DNA of 51,323 nt from Lysobacter sp. A03 (GCF_000855665.1 NZ_JXSS01000076.1:1-51323), one strand, 5' to 3'. Counted from the stretch's first letter, positions 41,093 through 50,972 are shown. The notes: generated from the letters alone by a model not told the origin. Made by a program: numbers and translations.

Positions 41093-41724
41093 GCCAGGCT
41101 CCCCATGCTGACCTGGAGTTTCGCGAACGCGCGTCGCAGCGACGATTTCACCGTTCCCAGCGGCATGTCCAACTCACGTGATATTTCCCCATGGCTCTTG
41201 GCTTCCAGATAGGACATGCGCACCAGTTTGGCCTGCACCGGCGGCAGCCGGTCGATGGCCTGGTTGAGCGTGTCGTGGTCGGTGTAGGACTCAGGTTGCG
41301 AGTCACGGCGGTCCGACTCGAGCAGGTCCATGCGGTCCAGACCTTCCTGGACCGGCGTCCAGTGCGGTTCACGCCGCACATGGTCGATGTAGAGATTCCG
41401 CGAGATGCGGAACAACCAGGTGCTCAGGCTCGCCCGCGCTGGATCAAACTGCGCGGCCTTCCGCCACAGCGTAAGCAACGCGTCCTGCACCAGCTCTTCA
41501 GCCAGATGGTCGGCCACACCGAGGTTTCGCAGGTAGCGCCGCAGCCGCGGCGCGAAAAAGTCGTAGATACGCATGAAGCTCACACGGTCGCGCTGCAAAG
41601 CCACCGCCGACATCTGCAATGCCCAGTAGCGGGGATCGGGTGCAGCATCGACGGGAGCCTGGCTCACGGATCGTCTTGCCCCGAGGGGCACCACCTGTGC
41701 GAGTGCGTTGTCTGGAGCCATCAT
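41089..41724 (-). CDS. rpoE: ECF sigma factor, RpoE/ChrR-partner type
   Basis: A ~211-residue ECF sigma factor. Region 2 runs from FMRIYDFFAPRLRRYLRNLG through AEELVQDALLTLWRKAAQFD to LSTWLFRISRNLYIDHVRRE; region 4 has DRLPPVQAKLVRMSYLEAKS followed by HGEISRELDMPLGTVKSSLR. The direct ATGA overlap with chrR identifies it as the ChrR-controlled type (ECF11-like), turned on by singlet oxygen. Likely targets are its own operon, the photolyase, the lipid cluster and msr genes. Start: two adjacent ATGs at 41724 and 41721 with a weak GGGAA; 41724 is listed. The photolyase gene lies 87 bases upstream on the same strand. This is distinct from the ECF factor at 1.8 kb. Confidence 0.93.
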   Translation of the reverse strand: MMAPDNALAQVVPLGARRSVSQAPVDAAPDPRYWALQMSAVALQRDRVSFMRIYDFFAPRLRRYLRNLGVADHLAEELVQDALLTLWRKAAQFDPARASLSTWLFRISRNLYIDHVRREPHWTPVQEGLDRMDLLESDRRDSQPESYTDHDTLNQAIDRLPPVQAKLVRMSYLEAKSHGEISRELDMPLGTVKSSLRRAFAKLQVSMGSLA

Positions 41725-41811
41725 ACGTTCCCGCCGTAAGCAAGCGTGCCGCCGACGACGCACTGCGGTCGGCATTGATGCTGTGCATACGCGCGGGCCC
41801 GCGGTTTGGAT

Positions 41812-43224
41812 TCAGCCTCTCCGTGCGTAGGCGTCCAGGGCCTTCTGCCGCGACGTGGCAAGATCGACCATCGGCGCCGGATAGCCGCTGCGGCGCAGCA
41901 AGCCGGAACCCTTCCACGGCTCGTGCAGCAAACCCCCCTCCGCGCCGGCGAGCTCAGGCAGCCACCGCCGCAGGTAAGTGCCGTCCGGGTCGAACTTCTT
42001 TGACTGGGTGACCGGGTTGAACACCCGGAAATACGGCGCCGCGTCCGCGCCAGTGCCGGCAACCCACTGCCAGCCCAGCGTGTTGTTGGCCAGATCGGCA
42101 TCCACCAGCGTGTCCCAGAACCAGCGCGCGCCGTGCAGCCAGTGCTGGCGCAGGTTCTTGGTCAGGAAACTGGCAACGATCATGCGCACGCGGTTGTGCA
42201 TCCAGCCGGTGTGCCACAGCTCGCGCATGCCCGCGTCCACCAGTGGAATGCCTGTACGACCGCGCTGCCAGCGCTCCAACACGACCGGATCGGCATCGGC
42301 CCAGCGGAAACGGGCAAACCGCGGATTGAAGCTTTCGGTTGGCGTGTGCGGAAAGTGGAAAAGCAGGTGATGGGCGAATTCACGCCAACCCAGCTGTCGT
42401 AGATAGGGCTCGATGTCGGGCTGCCGGCGCGCGCTGCTGGCACCGGCACGGCGGTCAAGCTCATGGTGGATCTGGCGCGGCGAGATCTCGCCGAAATGCA
42501 GGTGCGGCGACAGCCGGGATGTGCCGTGGCGGGCGGGCAAATCCCGCAATCGGACGTAGTCATTCACCGCATCGTCGGCGAAGATTTCCAGCATTTCGTG
42601 GGCACCGACCTCTCCCGGCTGCCAGGCGTCCGCCAAGCCGCCGGCCCAGTTGATGCGCGGCATGAGCTCCAACGCGTCCACCGGCACACTGTTTCCGGCC
42701 TCGGCAAATCCAGCAACGACGGGCGCCGGCAACGGTGGCGCGGGGGTCAAGCGCGGCCGCAGGTTGCGCCAGTACGGCGTGAACACCTTGTACGGGCCAC
42801 CCTGCTGTGTCTCCACCTGCCAAGGCTCGGACCATAGGGCACCACTGTGGCTGTAGACCTCTACGCCCTGCTCGCGCAGCGCGGCCTTGAGGTGCGTGTC
42901 GCGGGCAATGCTGGCCGGCTCGTAAAGCCGATTCCAGTGGACCGCGGTCGCCCCGGTTTGCTGGATGACCTCGCGCACGACAGCCAAGGTGTCGCCCCGC
43001 CCAACGTGCAGGCGACCGCCGGCGGCCCGCAGGCGCGAATCCAGACGGGACAGCGACTGATGCAGCCACCAGCGACTGGCTGCACCCGGTGCCCATTGCC
43101 CCTCTTCTTCAAGCGCGTGGACATAGAGCGCAAGCACCCGACTGTTCTCCGCGCAGGCAGTGCTCCACGCCGGGTTGTCCTCCAATCGGAGGTCGCGGCG
43201 GAACAGTACGAGTGCGGTACCCAT
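41812..43224 (-). CDS. phrB: Deoxyribodipyrimidine photolyase (CPD photolyase)
   Basis: A 470-residue light-driven DNA repair enzyme that splits UV-made pyrimidine dimers. N-terminal antenna domain: MGTALVLFRRDLRLEDNPAW and following. C-terminal FAD domain: GTSRLSPHLHFGEISPRQIH, LGWREFAHHLLFHFPHTP, GIPLVDAGMRELWHTGWMHN, RVRMIVASFLTKNLRQHWLH and NTLGWQWVAGTGADAAPYFR, the classical class I signature. The ATG at 43224 has GGAG nine bases upstream. It heads the minus-strand stress block; photolyase next to sigma-E/chrR is a conserved pairing, tying light repair to singlet-oxygen sensing. The sigma gene follows after 87 bases. Divergent from vgrG with a 219-bp gap. Confidence 0.97.
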   Translation of the reverse strand: MGTALVLFRRDLRLEDNPAWSTACAENSRVLALYVHALEEEGQWAPGAASRWWLHQSLSRLDSRLRAAGGRLHVGRGDTLAVVREVIQQTGATAVHWNRLYEPASIARDTHLKAALREQGVEVYSHSGALWSEPWQVETQQGGPYKVFTPYWRNLRPRLTPAPPLPAPVVAGFAEAGNSVPVDALELMPRINWAGGLADAWQPGEVGAHEMLEIFADDAVNDYVRLRDLPARHGTSRLSPHLHFGEISPRQIHHELDRRAGASSARRQPDIEPYLRQLGWREFAHHLLFHFPHTPTESFNPRFARFRWADADPVVLERWQRGRTGIPLVDAGMRELWHTGWMHNRVRMIVASFLTKNLRQHWLHGARWFWDTLVDADLANNTLGWQWVAGTGADAAPYFRVFNPVTQSKKFDPDGTYLRRWLPELAGAEGGLLHEPWKGSGLLRRSGYPAPMVDLATSRQKALDAYARRG

Positions 43225-43392
43225 CAATGAGGCTCCCTGTGGAGGCATGCGACGCCCCCGGTCGATTGTGTCTGAACACTGGCGACAAGCTCTTTCGTGG
43301 CGGAACGCAGTCTACGAAGATCGCAGCGTCCCCGGATGCACCGCGTGCGTGGCCGAGTCCGGCCACCCCTGCCCCTGTCCGCACTGAGGCGT

Positions 43393-43398
43393 TATGAT
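43393..43398 (+). promoter_or_regulatory. Candidate -10 box for vgrG
   Basis: TATGAT lies 46 bases before the vgrG ATG on the plus strand, in the 219-bp gap to the divergent photolyase gene. No good -35 is seen at the normal spacing (CTGCCC region). Confidence 0.35.
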
Positions 43399-43443
43399 CG
43401 GCGCGGGGCAGGCCAGGACGGCCGCCAGGGAGACACGACCGCC

Positions 43444-46207
43444 ATGGATGCTCGCGCCACCTTGCTCACCGCGCTTGTTGCCGGGCCGAAACAGTTCGAT
43501 CGTCTGCTGCACCTGCATACCGGGCTGGGTCCGGACGCGCTGGTCGCCGAGGCGCTGCATGGTGTGGAATCGGTCGATGACGGCGGGTTCCGTCTGCAAC
43601 TCGATGCGCTGTCGGTGGACGCTCACCTGCCACTGGATGAGCTGCTCGGCCAGCCGGTCTTGCTTGAGCTGTTGACCGCCGAGTCCGCCTCCGAGCGCCG
43701 TCCTTTCCACGGTCACCTCACCGCCTGTGAGCGCATCGGCAGCAACGGCGGCATCGCCCGCTATCGCCTCGTGATCGAACCCTGGCTGGCCTTCCTGCGC
43801 CAGCGGGTCGACAGCTATGTCTTCCATGACATGAGCGTGCTCGAGATCGCCGAGGACATCTTTGCCGATTACGCCCAGGCCGGCGCCCTCGTACCCGCCT
43901 GGCGTTGGGAGCTCGCGGACCGTGCCGTGTATCGCACCCGCAGCCTGACCACGCAGTATCACGAGAGCGATTTCCAGTTCCTCCAGCGCCTGCTGGCCGA
44001 GGAAGGCATCGCCTACTGGTTCGAGCATGCTGGCGATCCCGGTGGCGATACGCTGGGCAGCCACACGCTGGTGCTGGGTGACCACGTAGAGGCGTTTGTC
44101 GACGCCGGGACGGTACGCTTCCATCGCGCCGATGCCACCGAGCGCACTGACAGCATCCAGCAGTGGGCCAGCACCCGTCGCTGGCAGACCGCCTCGATCC
44201 GCCGCGCCAGCTGGGACTATCGCAGCCGCACGCTGCGCCCGGCCTCGGCCGAGACCGTGCTGGCCGGCAGCGACGTCAGCGCCGAAGACAGCGACACCAG
44301 CGGTCCGTACGGGGTGGCCGACGAGGCACACGCCGCGCTGCGGGCAAAACGGCAGATGGAAGCGAGGGACGTCACGGGACGGAAGATCCACGCAGCCGGC
44401 ACCTGGCGTCGTCAGGCACCGGGCACACAGTTCGCGCTGAGCCAACACCCCGATACCGACGGCCAGTCATTCACGTGCCTGCGCGTCGAGCACGCCGCCC
44501 GCAACAATCTTGGCGCGGACGTATTTGAGGTGTTGGACCAGACTCTCGGCGCTACTGATGTCGGCGCGCTTCCGTTGCCGCCCACGTTGGCCGCTCCGGA
44601 GCTCGGGGACCCGCTCGTGACCAGCGCCCACACCGATTTCTACCGCAACAGCCTCACCGCAATCCCCGGCGACCTGCCCTACCGGCCGCGTACCGTGGAC
44701 GGTCATGGCCTGCGCCTGCATCCCAAACCGACCGTGCACGGCACCCAGACCGCGATCGTCGTCACCGACGGCGCGCCGCTGCAGACCGATCGCGATCACC
44801 GGGTCAAGGTGCAGTTCCCGTGGCAACGCTGCGGCGACGCCAGCACCGGCCAGGCCCACCCGGGTGGCGATGACAACGCGCCAGGCACGGATGCCGCATG
44901 GACGTGGGTGCGCGTCGCCACGCCGTGGGCCGGCGACAACTGGGGCGGCGTTCTGCTGCCGCGCAAGGGCCAGGAAGTCGTCGTCGCGTTCATGGAAGGC
45001 GACATCGACCGCCCGGTCGTCGTAGGCAGTCTGTTCAACGGCCAGGGTCAGCCCGACGCAGCGCACAACCAGGTCGGCGGCGGCAACGCGGGGGCCACCG
45101 GCAACGCGCCAGCGTGGTTCGATGGCAACGAACACCAAGCCGTGTTCACCGGGTTCAAGAGTCAGGCACTGGCTGACAGCCAGACCGGCAGCGGCGGCTA
45201 CCAACAGCTGCGGCTGGACGACACGCCCGGCGAAGGCCGCGCACAGGTTGCCACCACCCAGCAGGACACCACGCTGACGCTCGGCCACCTCAAGGGTGGT
45301 CAGGACAACGTGCGCGGCAACCACCGCGGCTTCGGCGCGGAACTGTCGACCCAGGCCAGCGGCGCGTTGCGGGCCGGCGCCGGTCTGTTGCTGAGCACCG
45401 AGCCCGGTCGCCAGCAAATGGCCGGAGGGCCTGCGCAACCAGCTGAGCAGCGGCGCCGAACTGATGCAGAGCCTGTCCGACACGGCCAAGGCACAAAGCG
45501 CCGACCTGCCGGAAGAAGCCGACTCCCTGCCAGCACTGCAGGCGCTGAAGCAGGTACAGGAGATCCTGATCGGCACCCTGACCGGTGCCCCCGCCGGCGA
45601 CGGCGTGAGCGGTGGCGACGGCGAAGCGCCCGGCTGGAACGCCCCGTTACTGGCCGCCAGCAGCCCCGACGGCATCATCGCCACCACCCCGGCCGACCAA
45701 GTCTGGGTATCGGGTACTGAAACGACCATGACCGCCGGCAACGACGTGAACTGGCTGAGCCAGGGCGAGACCGTCGTCGCGGTCGCCGGCGGGATCAGCC
45801 TGTACAGCCACGGCACCCCTGCCCCCGACAGCAAGCCGCAGACCAGCACGGGAATTGCGCTGCACGCAGCGCAGGGAGATGTGAGTGCGCGGGCGCACCA
45901 GAACGTCGCGACCGCGGCAGCAAAGACCAGCGTGACACTCGCCAGTACCCAGGCGGATGTGGAGATCGCCTCGCCGAGCAAGCATGTCTTGGCCACCGCG
46001 GCCGGTGCGTATTTGAAGCTGGAAGGTGGGGACATCGAACTGGGGGCGCCGGGAACGATCGAGTTCAAGGCGGCGAGGAAGGAGTGGACTTCGCCGCAAG
46101 CGGCACGTACGCAAGTCAGACTGCCGAGCGGAGAGCTAAAGCTCTGCGAATTCAAATCCCGTGGCGCGGATGCGGCTGGCGACGGACTGATCCCGCTGCA
46201 ATGTTGA
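43444..46207 (+). pseudogene. vgrG: Type VI secretion spike protein VgrG, broken by a single-base frameshift
   Basis: A trimeric T6SS needle tip. The first reading frame from ATG 43444 encodes the gp27-like domain (about 1-400, with FHDMSVLEIAEDIFADYAQA and TQYHESDFQFLQRLLAEEGI), the gp5 OB-fold (about 412-540, VKVQFPWQRCGD, WVRVATPWAGDNWGG, VVGSLFNG) and the start of the DUF2345-type region. At 45421-45430 (GCCGGAGGGC) the frame changes: dropping one G near 45424 joins MA to EGLRNQLSSGAEL, and the protein then runs on to 46207 (about 920 residues joined). As read, frame 1 continues into an Arg-rich nonsense tail to 45720. There is no slippery heptamer. It could be a real mutation or a sequencing error. 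The DUF4123 adaptor gene starts one base after the stop. GGAG lies 11 bases before the ATG. Confidence 0.85.
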
Positions 46208-46208
46208 T

Positions 46209-47087
46209 ATGACAGTTCTCGATCACCGCCTGCTGCTGGCGCAGGACTACGGGCTGGTCAATCCGCTGCAGGTGGATTCCTCGCTATGGCACGATCTTCC
46301 GCTCGTGCCTTTGTCTCCGAAGGATTTAGCAGCGGAACCAGCCTCTATGCCCCGACTGCTGGCACTACGCGAGATGCCTGAGCACGATTGCCTGAAGCTG
46401 CTGGAGCGCGTGCACGAGCAGGCGCGCAGAAGCAAATACCCGTACTTCTCCGCGCTGATTGCTTCGAGTCGTACCGCTAGTGAGCTGTCGGCCCAACTCG
46501 CCGCGCGCATGATCGTTCGAGGGCCAGATCGACGTAATACGATTCTGCGTTACTTTGATCCTCGGGTATTTCGACATTTGCGTTGGATTTTGAACAAAAC
46601 CCAGATGGACAGCCTGCTGCGAAGTGTCGACGTCTGGACATGGTTTACTCCCGCTGGAACCTGGTCTCAGTATCGCTGTGCCAGCGCAGCGTCGCCCTCA
46701 CGCCTACGTTTGACAGATAAACAATGGGAGGCCCTGCAGCGGCTGCGTCTGCTTCACCGCTGCCTGGAGCAAATCGCCATATACCTGCCGAAGAGCCTCA
46801 ATGATGACGCCATCGCCCAGCATGTCGATGCTCTTTTGCACCTCGCATATACAGAGTACGGCCTTCGCGATGGCGACGACCGCTCTTTATACGCGTTGCA
46901 AGCCGCCCGTTTTCATCCTCGAATTGGCGAGCACCCGGAAATTCGTATCCGCCTGTGCAAGGTGCAAAAAGGCGACATCAGTTATGTCGGTGCCTGTGCC
47001 GATTTGAGCGATGACGCGCTGTCTCGCTTTGCCGGGCAACTCGGTTCCAATGTTCCACCAACTTCAACAACAGGGATGTCATCGTGA
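46209..47087 (+). CDS. DUF4123 domain T6SS effector adaptor (Tap/TEC)
   Basis: A 292-residue cytoplasmic chaperone that loads a specific effector onto its VgrG. The N-terminal half is the DUF4123 domain, with LLLAQDYGLVNPLQVDSSLW, YPYFSALIASSRTASELSAQ and ILRYFDPRVFRHLRWILNKT (the F-D-P-R-V-F-R-H-L block is typical). The C-terminal ~120 residues are helical and probably the effector-binding part. The gene begins one base after the vgrG stop, and its last four bases overlap the effector start (GTGA), an arrangement that links VgrG, adaptor and cargo. GC is lower than in the window at large, with more AT-ending codons, suggesting horizontal arrival. It is intact although vgrG is frameshifted. 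Confidence 0.9.
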   Translation: MTVLDHRLLLAQDYGLVNPLQVDSSLWHDLPLVPLSPKDLAAEPASMPRLLALREMPEHDCLKLLERVHEQARRSKYPYFSALIASSRTASELSAQLAARMIVRGPDRRNTILRYFDPRVFRHLRWILNKTQMDSLLRSVDVWTWFTPAGTWSQYRCASAASPSRLRLTDKQWEALQRLRLLHRCLEQIAIYLPKSLNDDAIAQHVDALLHLAYTEYGLRDGDDRSLYALQAARFHPRIGEHPEIRIRLCKVQKGDISYVGACADLSDDALSRFAGQLGSNVPPTSTTGMSS

Positions 47088-49927
47088 CTGAGCCTAGCGC
47101 TTCATGCCCGTTCTGCGAGAAGAAGGGACTGCCCATTCTGCCGCTTCGCGCTGCAGTTGCTCGCACCGATTTCGAAGAAGTGCGCGCGAAGTGGAGGGGG
47201 CTCGACCTGCCTGCAAACATGACTGCTGGCATTACGGACATCGCACTTCCCGCCCAATCGGCCAAGTACACCGGTCGCCTGCTGAGGCCTGGCTATCTTT
47301 ACGTCTTCAATGAAGCGCGGGGGGAATGGAAAGCGTATCTCGTTACGGGGCTTGGCTACCTTTATGAGTTCGACATAGCAGACACCACGCCACCCGATGC
47401 CGACAAGATCGAGTTCTCTTGCTTCCGCACTGGAGAGGAATTCGTAGCTCGCTGTATAACGATCCCCGATGCGCAGCAAGCCGGAAAAGTATGGCTGGGT
47501 TTTTCCGATACCGCGTGGACACGAGCAGTGCTGGACCGCCACAGGAAGCAGGGATATCGCGAAAAACACATGCGGGTGGTTGACGTCAAACAATGGATGG
47601 CGGGAACCACGTCCCAGCCTCACACCGCACCGTTCAGCCAGCTGCCGGAAATCGTAAACGAGTTCGCGATTGCCGGCCAGGAGCGCGGAGGAGAGGAAAA
47701 GCCGCCTGAATACAGCGTTGTGGTCGATAGCGAAACCGGTGAGCCCAAGATCGACCCTGAAACCGGACAACCGATGCTGGCGATAACCCTGGAGACCGTG
47801 AAGATCACCTCATTCCCGCCGCTCAATTTCTCTCCTCATCGATTTGAGGCTTGCAAACATGAAGCGCCCGGTCTGATGGAGTGGGCCGCAGCCGCAGCTC
47901 AACCGCATGAGCCCATGCTGGTGGCGGTTGACGATCCGGTGGGAATCACCATGGAGATCGCGGCTTTGATGGGCAATCGGCTTCAGGACTTTTTGGGTCA
48001 AGAGGATTTGGAGCGCCCATTAGCGATCTCAGCGTTGGTGGATTCGCTCGAGGAAGCAATCCGGAATCAGGCTGAACTTGACGAGATCCACACGCGACAA
48101 CAAAAAGCGGTTTCCAATCTTTATTATTGGAAAAGAATACCCGTGATGTCGATGGACGGCATCCGCGATCCCGTACGCGACCGAATGCAAACAGACCACT
48201 TGGAGCGAATGAGCGATCCGGTCTACCGCAAGCAGTGGGAGGCCAAGATCGAGACCGCGAAGCAGTCGGCAGCTGACGCCCTCACCCAGTCCGACCTGGA
48301 CAATATCGCCGACAAAGCGTGGAAGAAGTACCGCAATCAGCTGCGATCCGGTGAACCCGATGAATGGCGCAAGCGGGTGTATCAGCCGCGACTGGAGAAA
48401 TTCGATCGCGAGCAGATGGTGCCGTTGGCCAAGGCACACTGCGCGTGGCTAACGAGCTATGCGACAACCAACAGCTTCATCTACAACCATGACGAAACCG
48501 ACGCCGAATCCGGCGCAGGCTATGTGCAAGCACTTTTGCTGTGCCTCCAGGACACCCAGCAAAACCAGATCTGCTTCGACACCTATCACGACTGGCTGAC
48601 TGCCAATACCGCCGATCCGCGCAATTTACTGCAGCGTGCGCTTCTGTACAACCAGCAAGAGGTGATCGAAGCACTGGACAAAGCAGTACCGGAAAAAGGA
48701 CTGCCGAAAGGCGGGCTGCCCGACGTGCAGTGGAAGACGCTTATCGCGTTGTACGGCAAGTCTCTTAAGCATCTCGACGCTGGTGGCCAGAATATCGTCG
48801 CGCAGTTGCTCACCGCCGTGGGTGGGCCGGTCATCCGAGTGTTGAACGGAATGATCGACAATACTGTTGGCCGGTTGGTAATCGCGCTGGGTATCATTGG
48901 CGAAGCACCGATTACGATGCTAACGCACGTCGGTACTGTGGATGAGGCACTGGATGTGATGGTGAGACTGATGAAAGAGATCAACCCGGAGGCGCTGGAG
49001 AACGTAGATACTGGGCTGCTCAAGCGCAGACTGGAGATCCAGTCGCGCGGTCGCCGACAAACGATTCAGACCCGGGGAAAGAGCGGTCGCTTCGGTGCAT
49101 CTAAAGTCGCCCTGCGCGTTGACCGGTTCGCGGTGGCACAGATCAAGGCGGGTCTGACACCGGCGCAGGCGGCCGCAGAAGCAGCCGGTGCGACATTGCG
49201 GATGAATGAGTGGCCACAAAACGACATGCAACGCTTCCGCACGATGTTCAACACCAACGCACGCCTGGCTGTGATCGGGCTGATCCTCCAAATAGTGGGT
49301 GCCAACTCGATGGCGACCGAACTTGACACCAGCATGTCCCACAAGCGTTCGGAAAACAATTGGCGGTTTCGCAGCAGCGTGGCCGCGATCGTCGGCGGAG
49401 TGGGCAACCTGATCCATGATGGGATTATTGCCGGGGGAAAGGCGGGGAATATCCGGTTGGCTAAAGCAGCGTCCACGTACTGGGTAAAGATGCTGGGTGT
49501 AATAAGCCGGGGAATTGGTGTTGTGGCGGCGGGCATTATGGCGGTGTGGGATTTCAATAGCTTTCGAAAAGAAAGAGATAAAGGTAGTTATGGAATAGCT
49601 GCGCTCTACTTGATTTCAGCTGGAGCCGGATTAGGGGCTGCGCTATTTTTCAGTGGTTTCATCAGCGCGACAATAATGGGATTGTCGGCCACAGGTATCG
49701 GACTCATCCTGGTGGCAATCAGCATTGCCATCGCTCTGCTGATTGAGTTCTTCAAGACTGACGAGCTGCAAGACTGGCTGGAGCGTTGCTTGTTTGGCGC
49801 ACTGGCACCAGGCGAACGTTATTCGAACCTGGACGAGGAAATGGAGCAGTTCGGGCTCGCCATGAAGGCACTGGGGTGCAGGAGCAAAGACGAAAAAGCT
49901 CCTACCACAGCCGTACCGGTGCACTGA
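47084..49927 (+). CDS. T6SS pore-forming effector, VasX/BTH_I2691-like
   Basis: A 947-residue putative antibacterial toxin. The N-terminus has CPFCEKKGLPILPLR (8-22) and the MIX-type motif RLLRPGYLYVF (65-75) followed by EWKAYLV, as in VasX-like T6SS effectors. The middle (about 100-700) is long and helical with no enzyme motif. The C-terminal 220 residues have several hydrophobic segments: about 725-742 (LAVIGLILQIVGANSM), 802-820 (ISRGIGVVAAGIMAVW) and 836-889 (ALYLISAGAGLGAALFFSG, then TGIGLILVAISIAIALLIEF), fitting a colicin-like membrane-permeabilising end. It starts with GTG overlapping the adaptor gene, and is followed one base later by the putative immunity gene. GC is low for the window. 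Part of its DNA (49271-49340) recurs, broken, at 50973-51034. Confidence 0.87.
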   Translation: MTEPSASCPFCEKKGLPILPLRAAVARTDFEEVRAKWRGLDLPANMTAGITDIALPAQSAKYTGRLLRPGYLYVFNEARGEWKAYLVTGLGYLYEFDIADTTPPDADKIEFSCFRTGEEFVARCITIPDAQQAGKVWLGFSDTAWTRAVLDRHRKQGYREKHMRVVDVKQWMAGTTSQPHTAPFSQLPEIVNEFAIAGQERGGEEKPPEYSVVVDSETGEPKIDPETGQPMLAITLETVKITSFPPLNFSPHRFEACKHEAPGLMEWAAAAAQPHEPMLVAVDDPVGITMEIAALMGNRLQDFLGQEDLERPLAISALVDSLEEAIRNQAELDEIHTRQQKAVSNLYYWKRIPVMSMDGIRDPVRDRMQTDHLERMSDPVYRKQWEAKIETAKQSAADALTQSDLDNIADKAWKKYRNQLRSGEPDEWRKRVYQPRLEKFDREQMVPLAKAHCAWLTSYATTNSFIYNHDETDAESGAGYVQALLLCLQDTQQNQICFDTYHDWLTANTADPRNLLQRALLYNQQEVIEALDKAVPEKGLPKGGLPDVQWKTLIALYGKSLKHLDAGGQNIVAQLLTAVGGPVIRVLNGMIDNTVGRLVIALGIIGEAPITMLTHVGTVDEALDVMVRLMKEINPEALENVDTGLLKRRLEIQSRGRRQTIQTRGKSGRFGASKVALRVDRFAVAQIKAGLTPAQAAAEAAGATLRMNEWPQNDMQRFRTMFNTNARLAVIGLILQIVGANSMATELDTSMSHKRSENNWRFRSSVAAIVGGVGNLIHDGIIAGGKAGNIRLAKAASTYWVKMLGVISRGIGVVAAGIMAVWDFNSFRKERDKGSYGIAALYLISAGAGLGAALFFSGFISATIMGLSATGIGLILVAISIAIALLIEFFKTDELQDWLERCLFGALAPGERYSNLDEEMEQFGLAMKALGCRSKDEKAPTTAVPVH

Positions 49928-49928
49928 T

Positions 49929-50960
49929 TTGGACTTCACCGGCCTCGGGCGCTTTAGTGCTTATAAGCTCGACCGTCTGCTGACAGCTGCAGAAAAAGCA
50001 GGTCAGTTGCAGCGGGACGTGCAAGCTAGCGCGGAGCCACAAGACTGGCTGTCGGTGATCAAGATCGACAGCGCATGTCTTGAGCTAGCAGATCGTTGGT
50101 ATTCGATCAAGGGTTCTGCGACTTGGATGGCGGTTTTTTTAATCTGCATTCTATGTGTTATGGCAATCGGAATTATCCCGACTTCTGACCAATGGAATGA
50201 ACTCGGTCCTTGGCTGCTATTTGCGCTCGGCGTATCGATTGTTGCACCTCTACTGTGGTTCTCGATCTATGGTCTATGTCTCGACTGCTTCCGCCTAACC
50301 CACTACCCCATCCGATTAAACCGAAAGACGCGACGAGTTTACGCCTATCGCCCCGACGGCTCTATCATCACCGCCAACTGGGATGATCTTTTCTTATGCG
50401 TGGTTGAGAATGAGCTGACGATGGGCCAGACCAGCTACGACGTGCGCGCCCATGTCTTGGCAGACGACGGCGAGACCGTCGTCGATACGTTTACGCTGGC
50501 TTATGCGTATCTTGGTGAAGAGTCCGGGTTGATGCGCCTGTGGGAATACATCCGGCGTTACATGGAGGCACCTGACGGCCCGGCGCAGAGCTACAACACG
50601 ACAGAAATGTGCATGCCGATCAACGGGCGAAAGGAAGGCGTGGTCTTCAGTCTGGTGCGCACATTCGCCTTGATGGTGAAGTGGCCAGCGCTACAGCTGC
50701 TGGCTTCCCCGCTCTGGGCACTGACCACGTGGGGCCGGTGGTTTGCGATGGCCACCTGCAAGGTTCCCGTGTGGCCCGCGGAGATTGAGGCCGCCTGCCA
50801 ACCCGATCCCGATGACCCGTACGGAAAGGACTGGCGGAGTAATGGCAGGTATGACTTCTTGGAGTTCGGCTGGCCTGCCATTTGCCTCGCAGTGGGTTCG
50901 CTTGTGGTTCTCGCCGGGATCGTCTGGCTCGGCGAATTCATGTGGGGAACGTTCGAGTAG
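49929..50960 (+). CDS. Putative T6SS immunity protein (DUF6708-like, membrane)
   Basis: A 343-residue membrane protein. A short cytoplasmic start (TGLGRFSAYKLDRLLTAAEK) precedes two helices at about 66-84 (WMAVFLICILCVMAIGIIP) and 93-117. A soluble beta-rich domain follows (HYPIRLNRKTRRVYAYRPDG, TANWDDLFLCVVENEL), then hydrophobic stretches at about 248-266 and 315-339. The block R-L-N-R-K-T-R-R-V-Y-A-Y-R-P-D-G is what I associate with DUF6708. An inner-membrane protein coded straight after a pore-forming effector is the usual place and type for its immunity protein. It begins with TTG one base after the effector stop and lacks its own Shine-Dalgarno, so it depends on translation of the toxin gene. 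Confidence 0.75.
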   Translation: MDFTGLGRFSAYKLDRLLTAAEKAGQLQRDVQASAEPQDWLSVIKIDSACLELADRWYSIKGSATWMAVFLICILCVMAIGIIPTSDQWNELGPWLLFALGVSIVAPLLWFSIYGLCLDCFRLTHYPIRLNRKTRRVYAYRPDGSIITANWDDLFLCVVENELTMGQTSYDVRAHVLADDGETVVDTFTLAYAYLGEESGLMRLWEYIRRYMEAPDGPAQSYNTTEMCMPINGRKEGVVFSLVRTFALMVKWPALQLLASPLWALTTWGRWFAMATCKVPVWPAEIEAACQPDPDDPYGKDWRSNGRYDFLEFGWPAICLAVGSLVVLAGIVWLGEFMWGTFE

Positions 50961-50972
50961 TCACGCATGGAA

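Noticed and set aside
43225-43443. Sigma-E (TGATCC-type) promoter upstream of the photolyase
   Set aside because: I scanned the minus strand of this gap for the -35/-10 pair and found no convincing match, so none is listed.
45410-45435. Programmed ribosomal frameshifting in vgrG
   Set aside because: No slippery heptamer, stop codon or downstream pseudoknot at the junction; a one-base insertion explains it better.
45425-45720. The Arg-rich C-terminal tail of the first vgrG frame as a real domain
   Set aside because: The other frame over the same bases encodes a sensible VgrG continuation, so the tail is out-of-frame translation.
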